Source: Pontibacterium sp049603715 (GTDB taxonomy: Bacteria > Pseudomonadota > Gammaproteobacteria > Pseudomonadales > Balneatricaceae). Taken from it: a DNA stretch of 64,000 nucleotides. The notes beneath the pieces were generated by a model. It was given only the letters and a program-made list of their open reading frames with translations. It was not told where the DNA came from and ran no database searches. Shown piece after piece: positions 7,819-16,993 of the stretch. The stretch's first letter is position 1, and each line of letters begins with the position of its first letter. The stretch covers positions 62,001 to 126,000 of the forward strand of contig JBMYSW010000001.1 of the NCBI GenBank assembly GCA_049603715.1, written 5' to 3'. The translations under genes were made by a program, and so were the position numbers.

Positions 7819-9102
7819 CTATTGCTCAGGGGTAAAAGTCAAACTCGCTTTACACCCTTGGCGGTCGAGGTGGTGGCTGTGTTGCCAGCCTAGGCGATCG
7901 CAAATTTGGGTGAGTAGCATTAAGCCGAGGCCAAAGCCCAGCTCTTGTGGCTCACTGGTGTTGCCATCGTTGGGGGTGTCGTCACAATCGATGATGTTGT
8001 GGATCGTGACTTGGTTACCTTGCTGGCGAATGCTGACTTTACCGCTCCAGGTGTGCTGAAAGGCGTTGCGAATCAGGTTGCTCAATACAATGCGGGCGGC
8101 GGTAAGTGGCAAAGGCAATGTGTGTGGATCGGTGCCGATAGACAGGGCCACGGTTTTACCTGTAAGCAAGTATTGGTGTTCTTCGGTGAGATTTTTTACC
8201 AGCTGATCGAGTGCGCAGTCTTGGGTGCTAAGTTGCTCGGTTTGTTCGTAGTTAAGCCAAAGTAGTGTTTCCGTTAGGTGCTTCATATTGGTTCCGGCTC
8301 GCTCAATACGCTGAAGAGCGGCGGGGGTGTCGTTGTGAAGCTGCTTTTTAAGTAGCTCGATGTTGCTACACACCACGGCAATGGGGGTGCGAAGCTCGTG
8401 GCTGGCGTAACGCAAAAAGGCTTGTTCGCGAGTGAGTGACGAGTGCACCTCGGTAAAGCTGTCTTGCAGTAGGTGCGCGAGGTCGTTGAGCTCTGGGTAC
8501 GAAAAGTCTGGTACGGGTTCGTGGTAATTGTGGCTATCAAGGGCTTTTGCCCATCGCCCCAAGGCCTTAACGGGTAATGCCATTCGCTTTAAAAACCAGG
8601 TAAATAGCAGAGCCACAGTGATTAAAAACGCCAAGGTGACTAGGGCGAAGTCGAGAAAATACGCCGAAATATGTTGTTCAACAATGTCGGGTGCGTTGCC
8701 TTCTTCTAGGCTTCGGCCAACGTAAACAATACCTTCGCTGGTGTTAACGGCCATTAATAATAGAATTTCTTCGGGGCCGCGCTTGGTCTCGCGGTAGCGG
8801 CCAATTAACAGTTTTGACGGTGGTAGCTTGTGAACTTTAAAGCGATCTAAAAACGCACTTGGCAATAGCTCTGGGTTTTTGGTGAGTACGTAGGGTCCTT
8901 TGCGTACTCGCTCGTTTGGCCCAAGGTGACGAAACTCGATATGTGCTTTGGCTGCCTCTTCCATGCCCCCTGCAAGGTTGCTTTCGACCCCTTGTTTAAA
9001 CGAGGTTAAGCTAAACACCGAATACACCACAACTATAGCCAGAATAAGGCCAACAAAGCTAAGGGTGACAACGGCTTTTAAACTGAGCTTAAACTTGGGC
9101 AT
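7819..9102 (-). CDS. Sensor histidine kinase of the efflux operon
   Basis: A 427-residue membrane kinase. TM1 is about residues 10-31, the extracytoplasmic sensor 32-145 and TM2 about 150-172, then a linker and the HisKA domain with H235 in ASHELRTP. The catalytic domain shows the N-box NLIRNAFQHT and the G-box GFGLGL near 395. The sensor region has no family I recognise. It is the last gene of the minus-strand run that begins with the outer membrane factor at 15587. Its cognate regulator is the gene immediately upstream, so it probably senses a pump substrate or envelope stress and sets pump expression. Confidence 0.9.
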   Translation of the reverse strand: MPKFKLSLKAVVTLSFVGLILAIVVVYSVFSLTSFKQGVESNLAGGMEEAAKAHIEFRHLGPNERVRKGPYVLTKNPELLPSAFLDRFKVHKLPPSKLLIGRYRETKRGPEEILLLMAVNTSEGIVYVGRSLEEGNAPDIVEQHISAYFLDFALVTLAFLITVALLFTWFLKRMALPVKALGRWAKALDSHNYHEPVPDFSYPELNDLAHLLQDSFTEVHSSLTREQAFLRYASHELRTPIAVVCSNIELLKKQLHNDTPAALQRIERAGTNMKHLTETLLWLNYEQTEQLSTQDCALDQLVKNLTEEHQYLLTGKTVALSIGTDPHTLPLPLTAARIVLSNLIRNAFQHTWSGKVSIRQQGNQVTIHNIIDCDDTPNDGNTSEPQELGFGLGLMLLTQICDRLGWQHSHHLDRQGCKASLTFTPEQ

Positions 9103-9202
9103 GGGGTTACTCTACTACAGGGGCCTTGTTTAGTGGGCGAATACAGGTGGCCTATGGGTAAGGCTATAACGGCTCGGGTGTGTGGCTTAGCAGAGGCAGT
9201 GT

Positions 9203-9877
9203 TTATTTCAGCGCCTCGTTTAAACCAACGCCTTTGCCTGCAAAGGTTACCACAAGAGGCTGATCAAAGGGGTCGTCGAGCTGCTTGCGCAAGTTAAACA
9301 AGTGCACCTTTAAGCCGTTGCTGGTGGGCGGCGAGTCACCCCAAACTGCTTCTTCGAGCTGCTGGCGCGGCACAATTTTGGGGGCGCTGCGCACGAGTGT
9401 TTCGAGCAACTTCCAGCCCGTGGGTGATAACTTAATTTCGACACCCTCGCGCGTGGCGGTTTGGGTGTCGAGATTGAGGGCCAAAGGCCCGAAGGTTAGC
9501 TTGCGAGCTTGCCCGCTGCGGCGACGGCTTAAGGCTTGCACCCGTAATACCAGCTCTTGCAGCTCAAAGGGCTTGACCAAATAGTCGTCGGTTCCGGCTT
9601 TAAAGCCCTCTACTTTATCGTCGAGCTGGCCGCGTGCGGTGAGCATCAGAATAGGCGTGTCGTCACCGCGTTGACGTAGTTGCTGGCACACGGTCAAACC
9701 GTCGAGTCGAGGTAAGTTGAGGTCGAGCAAAATAGCGTCGTAACGTTGCTTACTCACTAGGTCCAGCCCGGCCACGCCATTGCTGGCGTGGTCGCACTGA
9801 ATATTCTCCAGTTCAAAGTACTCTACAACCGTTGATGCAAGGTCAATATCATCTTCAATGAGTAGCAGGTTGAGCAT
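9203..9877 (-). CDS. OmpR-family response regulator of the efflux operon
   Basis: 224 residues: a receiver domain (IEDD at 7-10, phospho-acceptor Asp52 in ILLDLNLP, Lys in YLVKPF near 102), then an OmpR/PhoB winged helix (KLSPTGWKLLETL to VHLFNLRKQLD). The frame extends upstream to 9937, but homology begins at MLNLLLIEDD, so the ATG at 9877 is chosen. This start overlaps the RND gene end by 23 bases, which suggests translational coupling. It most likely acts with the kinase just downstream to control its own efflux operon. Confidence 0.92.
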   Translation of the reverse strand: MLNLLLIEDDIDLASTVVEYFELENIQCDHASNGVAGLDLVSKQRYDAILLDLNLPRLDGLTVCQQLRQRGDDTPILMLTARGQLDDKVEGFKAGTDDYLVKPFELQELVLRVQALSRRRSGQARKLTFGPLALNLDTQTATREGVEIKLSPTGWKLLETLVRSAPKIVPRQQLEEAVWGDSPPTSNGLKVHLFNLRKQLDDPFDQPLVVTFAGKGVGLNEALK

Positions 9878-12800
9878 GGTTCGGCTCCTGTTGGATACCA
9901 TCCACTGGTTTGATTTTACGCCAAATAACACGGACATCTTCTTCGATCATCAATAGGCTTGGGATCAAAATAAGCGTAATAACCGTGGCAAACATAATAC
10001 CGTATCCCAAAGACACCGCTGCCGGAATCAAAAACTGTGCTTGAATCGAGGTTTCGCTAATCAACGGCACCAAGCCTGCAAAGGTGGTGATGGAGGTAAG
10101 TAGCACCGCGCGTAAGCGGCCCTGACACGCTTGGGCGATAGCGTTTTTAGCGTGCATTTTACTCTGGCGCAAGCGGTTGTAGGTTGATACCAGCAATAGC
10201 GAGTCGTTTACCACCACGCCACTGAGGGCGATGATGCCGTTAAGGGACAATATGCCCAGCGATAGGTCGTTCATCCAGTGGCCAAGCAATGCGCCCACGA
10301 TGCCAAAAGGAATGGCGGTCATGATGATCACTGGCTGACTGTAGGACGAGAGCGGAATCGCCAACAAAATGTATATACCTAGCATTGCCAGCGCAAAGAG
10401 CTGAATCATGGAGTTTTGCGAGGTTTCTTGCTCACGTGCCTCACCTGCAAACTCGATGCTCAGTGACGGAATGAGCGCCGTCATTTGTGGCACAAAGTCG
10501 TTTTGCAGTTGGCTCACTAGCTCACTAGATGACAGCAAGTCTTTGTTGACGTCGGCCGACATGTAGATGGCTTTTTTACCTTGAATCCGGGTAATGGAGT
10601 CTTGGCTAAAGCCATAGGTGATGTTGGCCACACTGCCGACTTGCACGATGTCGCCTGCTGGGGTGCGAACGCTGGCATCCAACACATTGGCTGGGTTTTG
10701 GCGGTCGGACTCAGGGTAGCGGACAACCACATCAATTTCGGAGTTGTTACGCTGGAAGCTTTGTACCGTATCGCCTTTAAACGAAGCCAATAGTTGCTGC
10801 GCTAGGGTTTGCGTGGTTAGCCCTAGAGCACGACCTTGTTCGTTTAGCTCCACCGAAATTTGTGGCGAGCCAGACTGGAAGTTATCGTCAATACCCGAAA
10901 CAGCCTCTAGCCCTTGCAAGTATTCACGCAGCATCTGTGCGCCTTGAGTTAGGTCGTCATCGTTGGTGCCTCGAATTTCGGCCCTAAAGGCTGAAATTGG
11001 CCCACGTGAGTTACGCACAGACAGGGTCTTAGCGCCTTCAGGTAATCCGGCCAAGCGTTGCATAGTGGTGGTAAAGGTTTGAATGTCGTAAGCGGCATCG
11101 CTTTCAAGTTCTAGCTCCACACGGCCGCCCGTGTTAGACGACGAACTCACCTGCATGTTTTTAATGTCGTCTTCGCTGCTGGTGTCTCCGGCTTCTTCAC
11201 GAAGCAGAGCATCGGCGGCGTAAGCGGCTTTTTCCACCTCTACCAAGGCCAGATGAGTTAGGCCATAGCTGGTACCCGTTTGCATGGTTAAAGAGGCCCG
11301 CACCGAATCACCCGGGATTTGTGGGAAGAAGCTAAAACGAATTGCACCAGTCATTGGCATGGTAATTACCAGCATAAACACTGCCACAAACAAGGTAATA
11401 ACGGCGTAGCGGTAGTTCAGCGCAGCCTTAATGACCGGAGCGTAAATCACTTGGTTAAACCACTGTAGGCCTGCATCGGCTCCATTTTGAATGCTTTGCC
11501 ACAAACGCGAGAACACATTGCCAGCGCGATCGCGGCGGGTGTTTAGGTGCGCAAGGTGCGACGGCAAAATCAGCTTGGATTCCACCACACTAAAGAGCAA
11601 ACAAATGGTCACTAGGGCGGCGAACTGGGCGTAAATTTCGCCAAGGCGGCCTTCTACCATCGACAAAGCAAAGAACGCGATGACCGTAGTAAACACACCA
11701 AATAGGGTTGGAGTGGCTACTTTTAGCGTGCCGCGAATGGTGTTGGTTAGGGTGTCACCGTCTTTGGCTCGGGTATCGTAAATACTCTCGCCGATGACCA
11801 CGGCGTCATCCACCACAATCCCCAGCGCCATAATAAAACCAAAGGTAGTGAAGGGGTTAAGGGTAAGCCCCAGTAGGTTGTCGCCCATGACGTATAGCGC
11901 ACCAAAGAAGATAAAGGGCAAGCCCATGGCCACCCAAAAGGCGACGGTGAGGTTTAAAAACACCGCTAGCAGAACGAATACAAACATCACACCCATAACG
12001 GCGTTAGAGATGAGAAGCTCTAGTCGATCGTTAATGGAGGTGCTGCTGTCAGACCAAGTACCAAGGGTTAAGCCCTCGGGAATGCGGCCTTGCTCGTTCC
12101 ATTGATCAACGATTTTTTGGGTCGCGACCACCGTATCAGAGATGTCGTCTTGACCTGTTGCGATGACTTCTAAACCCACCGCACTTTGGCCGTTAAAGCG
12201 AGAAAGCACAGGGGCGCTATCGTCAAAGGTGTCGGCCACTGTAGCCACATCGCGCAGCAAAATTTGTTGGCCGTTATCCAAGGTTAAAATTGGAATATTG
12301 GCAAATTCAGGCGCGTAGTAGGCTTGAGTTGAAGCATCGAGCGAAATACTGGTGTCTTTGTTGCTCAGGGTGGCGGCGTTAGCACTTACCGATGAGGCAC
12401 TAATGGCGTCGTCGATATCAGATAGCGTTAAGCCATAGGCTTGTAGGTGAGCTTCGTCTACCTCAATCGCCAGCATGGGGTCGAGCCAGCCAGACGTTGA
12501 CACACTGTTGATGTTCGGGTCGGCCAATAGGTCGGTTTGCAAGCGGTAGAGGATGTCTTGCATGGTGGTGCGGTCACTTTCGCCATAGAGTTGAACCCAT
12601 AGCGCGTGTGACTCTCGCACGTCTTTTTCGATAACAGGGCGGTCGGCGTCTGCAGGAAAGTTAGAGATAGAGTTAACTGCGGCTTCTACATCTTGTAAAA
12701 GCTCGTCAATGTCGTAGCCTGCCATCATGTCGATCTCCGCCGCCACACCGCTGGCGGTGGAGGTGGTTTCGACCGACTCAATGCCGGTGATTCCGGTAAT

Positions 12801-13031
12801 GGCGTCTTCAATTTTAATGGCAATGCCTTCTTCGGCTTGTTTGGCAGATCCTGATGAATAACCTACCCACACCTCGACACTGTCGGGGTTAGGCGAAGGG
12901 AAGGCCTCCTTACGAATGTCGCCCATTTGGTAAATGCCAAGGCAAATGACCAAAAACATAAGCAAGTTGGCTGCAACTGGGTTGCAGGTAAACCACGGAA
13001 TAATGCCGCGATAGGTGGAGTGCTTATTCAT
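9855..13031 (-). CDS. RND efflux transporter permease
   Basis: A 1058-residue inner-membrane proton-driven pump subunit of the AcrB/AcrD/AcrF superfamily. TM1 is near residues 19-36, a large periplasmic loop follows, then a TM cluster with the proton-relay pair in GIVVDDAVVIGES, a second periplasmic loop and a final TM cluster. The sequence NPVAANLLMFLVI to EAFPSPNPDSVEV is typical of a branch distinct from the classic AcrB-like HAE1 pump at 24194. It overlaps the membrane fusion gene by 8 bases. The substrate is unknown. Confidence 0.93.
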   Translation of the reverse strand: MNKHSTYRGIIPWFTCNPVAANLLMFLVICLGIYQMGDIRKEAFPSPNPDSVEVWVGYSSGSAKQAEEGIAIKIEDAITGITGIESVETTSTASGVAAEIDMMAGYDIDELLQDVEAAVNSISNFPADADRPVIEKDVRESHALWVQLYGESDRTTMQDILYRLQTDLLADPNINSVSTSGWLDPMLAIEVDEAHLQAYGLTLSDIDDAISASSVSANAATLSNKDTSISLDASTQAYYAPEFANIPILTLDNGQQILLRDVATVADTFDDSAPVLSRFNGQSAVGLEVIATGQDDISDTVVATQKIVDQWNEQGRIPEGLTLGTWSDSSTSINDRLELLISNAVMGVMFVFVLLAVFLNLTVAFWVAMGLPFIFFGALYVMGDNLLGLTLNPFTTFGFIMALGIVVDDAVVIGESIYDTRAKDGDTLTNTIRGTLKVATPTLFGVFTTVIAFFALSMVEGRLGEIYAQFAALVTICLLFSVVESKLILPSHLAHLNTRRDRAGNVFSRLWQSIQNGADAGLQWFNQVIYAPVIKAALNYRYAVITLFVAVFMLVITMPMTGAIRFSFFPQIPGDSVRASLTMQTGTSYGLTHLALVEVEKAAYAADALLREEAGDTSSEDDIKNMQVSSSSNTGGRVELELESDAAYDIQTFTTTMQRLAGLPEGAKTLSVRNSRGPISAFRAEIRGTNDDDLTQGAQMLREYLQGLEAVSGIDDNFQSGSPQISVELNEQGRALGLTTQTLAQQLLASFKGDTVQSFQRNNSEIDVVVRYPESDRQNPANVLDASVRTPAGDIVQVGSVANITYGFSQDSITRIQGKKAIYMSADVNKDLLSSSELVSQLQNDFVPQMTALIPSLSIEFAGEAREQETSQNSMIQLFALAMLGIYILLAIPLSSYSQPVIIMTAIPFGIVGALLGHWMNDLSLGILSLNGIIALSGVVVNDSLLLVSTYNRLRQSKMHAKNAIAQACQGRLRAVLLTSITTFAGLVPLISETSIQAQFLIPAAVSLGYGIMFATVITLILIPSLLMIEEDVRVIWRKIKPVDGIQQEPNHAQPATH

Positions 13032-14226
13032 TTGGAACCTCCACAGGGTTTACACGAGTACCAGCAACCAAGCTGCCCAATGGGCGGCGAACCACCAAGG
13101 TGCTTTGCGAAGCAAGGGTCGCCGGTGGCGTTACAAAGGCGTATTGGTCTTGGTTAAAGACAATATTGGCTGGAGTGTTAGCCAGCTTTTGCTGGTCATC
13201 TAGATACCAAATGAGGCCTGATTGGCTGATGGACGAGCTAGGAAGCTTCCACAGGCCTTCGGTGTTTTTGCCTTTAAGTGATAGCTTTACTAATGCGCCG
13301 GGCAACAGCGGTGTATCACTTTCAAACGGTGCAGTCACACGGGCAACTAAGGTGCGCTGGCGGGTATCACTGCTCAGGGTTTGGCCTACATGAGTTACAG
13401 TGCCTTGCCATTCGCCACCACTGAGAGGGTCGTTAATAACCACAGGCCATTCGCTGGTGACCAGCTCTTTAGCGTTAGGTAACAGCGCCCATTGTTTAAA
13501 GCCAAAGTCCACTGGCACTTCAACATAGTCAGTACTAATGAGTTGTCCTAGCGCGGTGCCGCTGCTGATGTATTCACCTAAAGACACGTCAACACTGGTA
13601 ATCACACCGTCAAATGGAGCGCGAATACGGGTTTGGGCAAGGTTGTATTGCGCATCTTTTAGGCTCGCTTGGGCGCTGGCAAGGGCGGCTTTTGCTGCTT
13701 CGACCTGTGGCTCTTTAAACACAAGGGCCGAGCTGGGTGTGTTACCCATGCCTGATACAGCCCATGCTTTTTTAGCTAATTCAGACTCGCGCTCAGCTTC
13801 CAACAACTCTACGTTGGCTTGGCTCACTGCTTGTTCTGCGCTTTTTACGTCGGCTGTTTGAGTCGAGTTATTGATACTTGCGAGTAGCTCACCCTTTTTA
13901 ACCTGCTGCCCTAAAGCAAATGCGTCACTAATGTAGGTAACGCGGCCAGTCACTTCGCCGGTTACTGCGACATCGTAATGGGCTTGAGTAGAGGCAAGGC
14001 CACTGATGTTGGCTTGGTGGCTAGCGCTGGTGAGTTTAATCACACTTAGGTCTGCTAACTTCACTGCGGTTTGTTGAGGCTTACGCTCGCTGGTTGGCGC
14101 AGGGGCAGCCGCATTAGCTTGGCCTTCGCCCTCAGGTGCGAGGCTGGTTTGTACAAAAATGACCGTGACGGTCAGGAATCCACAGGCTGCAAAGAAGGCG
14201 AGCCATTTAGAGAGAGAGGCTTTCAT
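13024..14226 (-). CDS. RND efflux membrane fusion protein
   Basis: A 400-residue periplasmic adaptor. An N-terminal membrane anchor or signal (residues 8-28) precedes a split biotinyl-lipoyl domain, an alpha-hairpin with heptad-like Ala/Glu-rich sequence (about 115-205) and a beta-barrel domain. LVARVTAPFE and LLPGALVKL are adaptor-like segments. It bridges the RND pump and the outer membrane channel. The start codon shares bases with the upstream stop (TAATG), and the 3' end overlaps the pump gene by 8 bases. Confidence 0.9.
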   Translation of the reverse strand: MKASLSKWLAFFAACGFLTVTVIFVQTSLAPEGEGQANAAAPAPTSERKPQQTAVKLADLSVIKLTSASHQANISGLASTQAHYDVAVTGEVTGRVTYISDAFALGQQVKKGELLASINNSTQTADVKSAEQAVSQANVELLEAERESELAKKAWAVSGMGNTPSSALVFKEPQVEAAKAALASAQASLKDAQYNLAQTRIRAPFDGVITSVDVSLGEYISSGTALGQLISTDYVEVPVDFGFKQWALLPNAKELVTSEWPVVINDPLSGGEWQGTVTHVGQTLSSDTRQRTLVARVTAPFESDTPLLPGALVKLSLKGKNTEGLWKLPSSSISQSGLIWYLDDQQKLANTPANIVFNQDQYAFVTPPATLASQSTLVVRRPLGSLVAGTRVNPVEVPNE

Positions 14227-15587
14227 TAATATGCTCCTAAGCCGAGTGCGAGTCCAAGGCTGATACGGTTTTGTAAAGTTTGATGAGTGAGGCTGTTGAG
14301 CTGGCTATTAAGCTCAAGCAGAGTGCGCTGGGCGTCGAGGTAGTCTTCTAAGGTGGCGGCGCCTGCTTGGTAGTTACGCTCGGTTTGGTCAAAGGTTTGC
14401 TGCGATAGCGCGATGATTTGCTCAGTTTGGTTAATTTGCTGGTTAAGCGAGCGCTCTTGTTCTAGTGCGTCGTTGACCTCGGTTACCGCTGTCCAAAGGG
14501 TGTCTTTGTATTCGGCGTAGGCGATTTCGATGGCAAGGTCCGCTGATTCAGCTTCTTTTTCTAACGCGCCCGATTGATACAAAGGCGCTGACAGTTGTGC
14601 CAGCAAACTCCAAACCGGTGAGGCGGATAGCAATGATGAAACCGAGTCGCCACTGCTAGTGAGCGCTGCGCCTAAGTCTAGGGTAGGCAGCATCGCCTTG
14701 TAGGCAATATCGCTGCTTAGTTGCGCTTGTTGGATACTTAAAAACGCTTGTTGTAAGTCGGGGCGGCGGCCTAAGTTTTGGCCGTTAAGCTGAGCTGTTA
14801 AAGCGGCAGCGTAGGGTAGGTCAGCGCTTGGACTTGGCTGGTAACTATTGTTGCCAAGCAATGCGCGCATTTGGTTAATGGCTTGATTTAGCTCGGTGCG
14901 GGCTACTTCAACATCCACATGAGAACTGGCCAAGTCGAGGCGGGCGGTGTTGAGGTCAGAAAGCTCAGCACTGCCTAGCGCAAACTGTTGGTCAACTAAG
15001 GCCAGAGTTTTGTTGAGGTTTTCGTTAATCGCTACTTGGGTAGCAAGGCCCTGCTGCGATAGCTTAATGGTGAGCCATTCTTGCATGACTTGCGCGACGT
15101 AGCTGTCTTTGAGGCCTTGTAAGGCCAGCTGTTGGTTCACTGCAGATAACTCAGACAAGGACACCTCGTCGGCAAGACTTTGCCAAATATCCAGCTGCCA
15201 AGAAACATCAAGTTTAGCGCTCAGGCTGGTATCGCTGCCCTTCTCCTCAGACACACTACCGCTGGCGCTCACGCTTGGGCGATTGGCCGAGGCGGCAATA
15301 TCGGTGGCCAAAACGCTTTGTGCCAAGGCTAGGCGCTGCGCTTCAATACTGGGGCTTGCTAACAGGGCTTGCTCTACCAATTGAGTGAGCTCACTTGAGC
15401 CTACCAATGAGGTGAGTGGCAGGTTGGCTTGCTCTGTAGCTTGGCTAGACCAAGGAGCAAGGGCTTGAACCAAAGACTGGGTTTGATCTTGATAGTCGAC
15501 GCGTGTGGGTGCGGTTGTGCAGCCTGCGGCAAGTGCGCATAGGCCAATCGCCAGCGAAGACTTTACAGTGGTGTATAAGGCAGTCAC
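14226..15587 (-). CDS. Outer membrane efflux channel, TolC/NodT family lipoprotein
   Basis: First gene of the five-gene operon; 453 residues. The N-terminus has a lipoprotein signal with lipobox LAAGC (Cys near 23). Two outer-membrane-efflux repeats with long coiled helices follow. It provides the exit duct for the pump encoded downstream. The stop overlaps the start of the adaptor gene as TAATG. Confidence 0.9.
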   Translation of the reverse strand: MTALYTTVKSSLAIGLCALAAGCTTAPTRVDYQDQTQSLVQALAPWSSQATEQANLPLTSLVGSSELTQLVEQALLASPSIEAQRLALAQSVLATDIAASANRPSVSASGSVSEEKGSDTSLSAKLDVSWQLDIWQSLADEVSLSELSAVNQQLALQGLKDSYVAQVMQEWLTIKLSQQGLATQVAINENLNKTLALVDQQFALGSAELSDLNTARLDLASSHVDVEVARTELNQAINQMRALLGNNSYQPSPSADLPYAAALTAQLNGQNLGRRPDLQQAFLSIQQAQLSSDIAYKAMLPTLDLGAALTSSGDSVSSLLSASPVWSLLAQLSAPLYQSGALEKEAESADLAIEIAYAEYKDTLWTAVTEVNDALEQERSLNQQINQTEQIIALSQQTFDQTERNYQAGAATLEDYLDAQRTLLELNSQLNSLTHQTLQNRISLGLALGLGAY

Positions 15588-15859
15588 GAGAGGCCTCCGT
15601 GAGGTTATGAGGCATAAAGGAATAAAACGAAAGGTTACGGTTAGTCTCGCATTGGTGAGGTTAAAAAGTGGTTAAAGCGAATGATAAGAAATGTAACCAA
15701 CGACCTTCTTTTAACATTCAGACTATAAAAAAGCGGAGGTGGCGTGCGCATAGGGCAAAATTTTATAGGCCATTTGAATTGGCATAAAAATCGCTCGTTA
15801 AGTAATTGCTAATGCAGCCGTTAAATCAAACTACCGTTTAAATCTGAAGGAATTCTTTG
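15588..15859. promoter_or_regulatory. Divergent control region: efflux operon and chemoreceptor
   Basis: About 270 bases between divergent genes; it must hold the promoter of the efflux operon (minus) and of the chemoreceptor gene (plus). An AAGGAAT ribosome-binding site precedes the receptor ATG. I could not pick a convincing -35/-10 pair or a direct-repeat site for the response regulator. Confidence 0.35.
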
Positions 15860-16960
15860 ATGTTTTTTGGCGCCAGTAAAAAGTTGTCGGCTCTTGAGGA
15901 ACACAATGCTGTTCAAACTAAAACGATTGAAAGACTAGAAGGCATGCTTTCGGAAGTCACTCGAGAGCGTGATCAGCTCAAAGTGGGGCAACGCGAAGAA
16001 CATAGTGCCTTCAGCGCGCAAAAGCGCATGGGTAATTTATGGCTAAGCTCATCTGAAATGATTGATGGGGTACGAACAGAAATCGCTCAATCGGCTGGCA
16101 CCCTTGGTTCAAATAAATCTGATTTTGCAGAATCGACATCACTGACTGAGCGCATTATTTCGTTGCTTGCACATTCATCAAACGCAACCAGTGTGATCAG
16201 TCATGATACCCGCACGGTTTCTGATGCCGTTAACGAGCTAAAAACGGTAACAGATGGTATCAGTGGCTTTATCGATATGATTCAGGGCATCTCTGAACAA
16301 ACCAACCTATTAGCACTCAACGCCGCGATTGAAGCGGCTCGCGCCGGTGAACAAGGACGGGGCTTTGCTGTGGTGGCTGACGAGGTGCGGGCCTTGGCAC
16401 AGCGTTCGGCTGAGGCCACAAGTTCGATATCGGGTTTGATTAATCAAATTGATCAAGGCATGGATCGGGTTGTTGCCGGAATTGACAGTGTTGGCGAAAA
16501 AACCAGCGAAGTAAAAGAAAACTCTGCATCTATCGAAGCAACGGCTGAAGCGTTGGTTACCTTGTCTAAGCAAATGTATGCGGTTATTTCTGATGCATCG
16601 GAAGATGGCTTTATTCAGTCCGTTAAAATGGACCATATTGTTTGGAAGCTGCACGTTTATCGTTCAGTGATGGGCGAGTCGGATGTAGCGTCTCATGATT
16701 TTGCTGATCATCGTGATTGTCGACTAGGGCAATGGTATTACGGTGGTGAAGGGGCTGAACGTTTTTCTGGCTTGTTAAACTATCGCAGCCTAGAAGGGCC
16801 GCATACCATGGTGCATGACAGTGGCCTAACGGCCTTGGCTGCGGCAAATGAGGGCGATATTAATCGGGCAATGCGTTACCTTGAAGCGATGGAGCGGGCT
16901 AGCCGTGAGCTCTTGGAACGACTAACAGAGCTAGGAAAAGAAATGCACGACATGCGCTAA
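15860..16960 (+). CDS. Soluble methyl-accepting chemoreceptor with C-terminal CZB domain
   Basis: A 366-residue cytoplasmic receptor with no TM segment. An N-terminal coiled coil (about 10-50) precedes the signalling hairpin, whose tip is EQTNLLALNAAIEAARAGE, and a C-terminal CZB zinc-binding domain. CZB ligand candidates are visible: the His in MDHIVWKLHVYR, His/Cys in HRDCRLGQWYY and the His in HTMVHDSG. Members of this family couple zinc or hypochlorous acid sensing to CheA. The ATG at 15860 is chosen for its ribosome-binding site; a TTG lies one codon upstream. It is convergent with a close paralogue. Confidence 0.92.
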   Translation: MFFGASKKLSALEEHNAVQTKTIERLEGMLSEVTRERDQLKVGQREEHSAFSAQKRMGNLWLSSSEMIDGVRTEIAQSAGTLGSNKSDFAESTSLTERIISLLAHSSNATSVISHDTRTVSDAVNELKTVTDGISGFIDMIQGISEQTNLLALNAAIEAARAGEQGRGFAVVADEVRALAQRSAEATSSISGLINQIDQGMDRVVAGIDSVGEKTSEVKENSASIEATAEALVTLSKQMYAVISDASEDGFIQSVKMDHIVWKLHVYRSVMGESDVASHDFADHRDCRLGQWYYGGEGAERFSGLLNYRSLEGPHTMVHDSGLTALAAANEGDINRAMRYLEAMERASRELLERLTELGKEMHDMR

Positions 16961-16993
16961 GCGCATGTCGTTGATTTTGTGAGTGAGAGCGGC

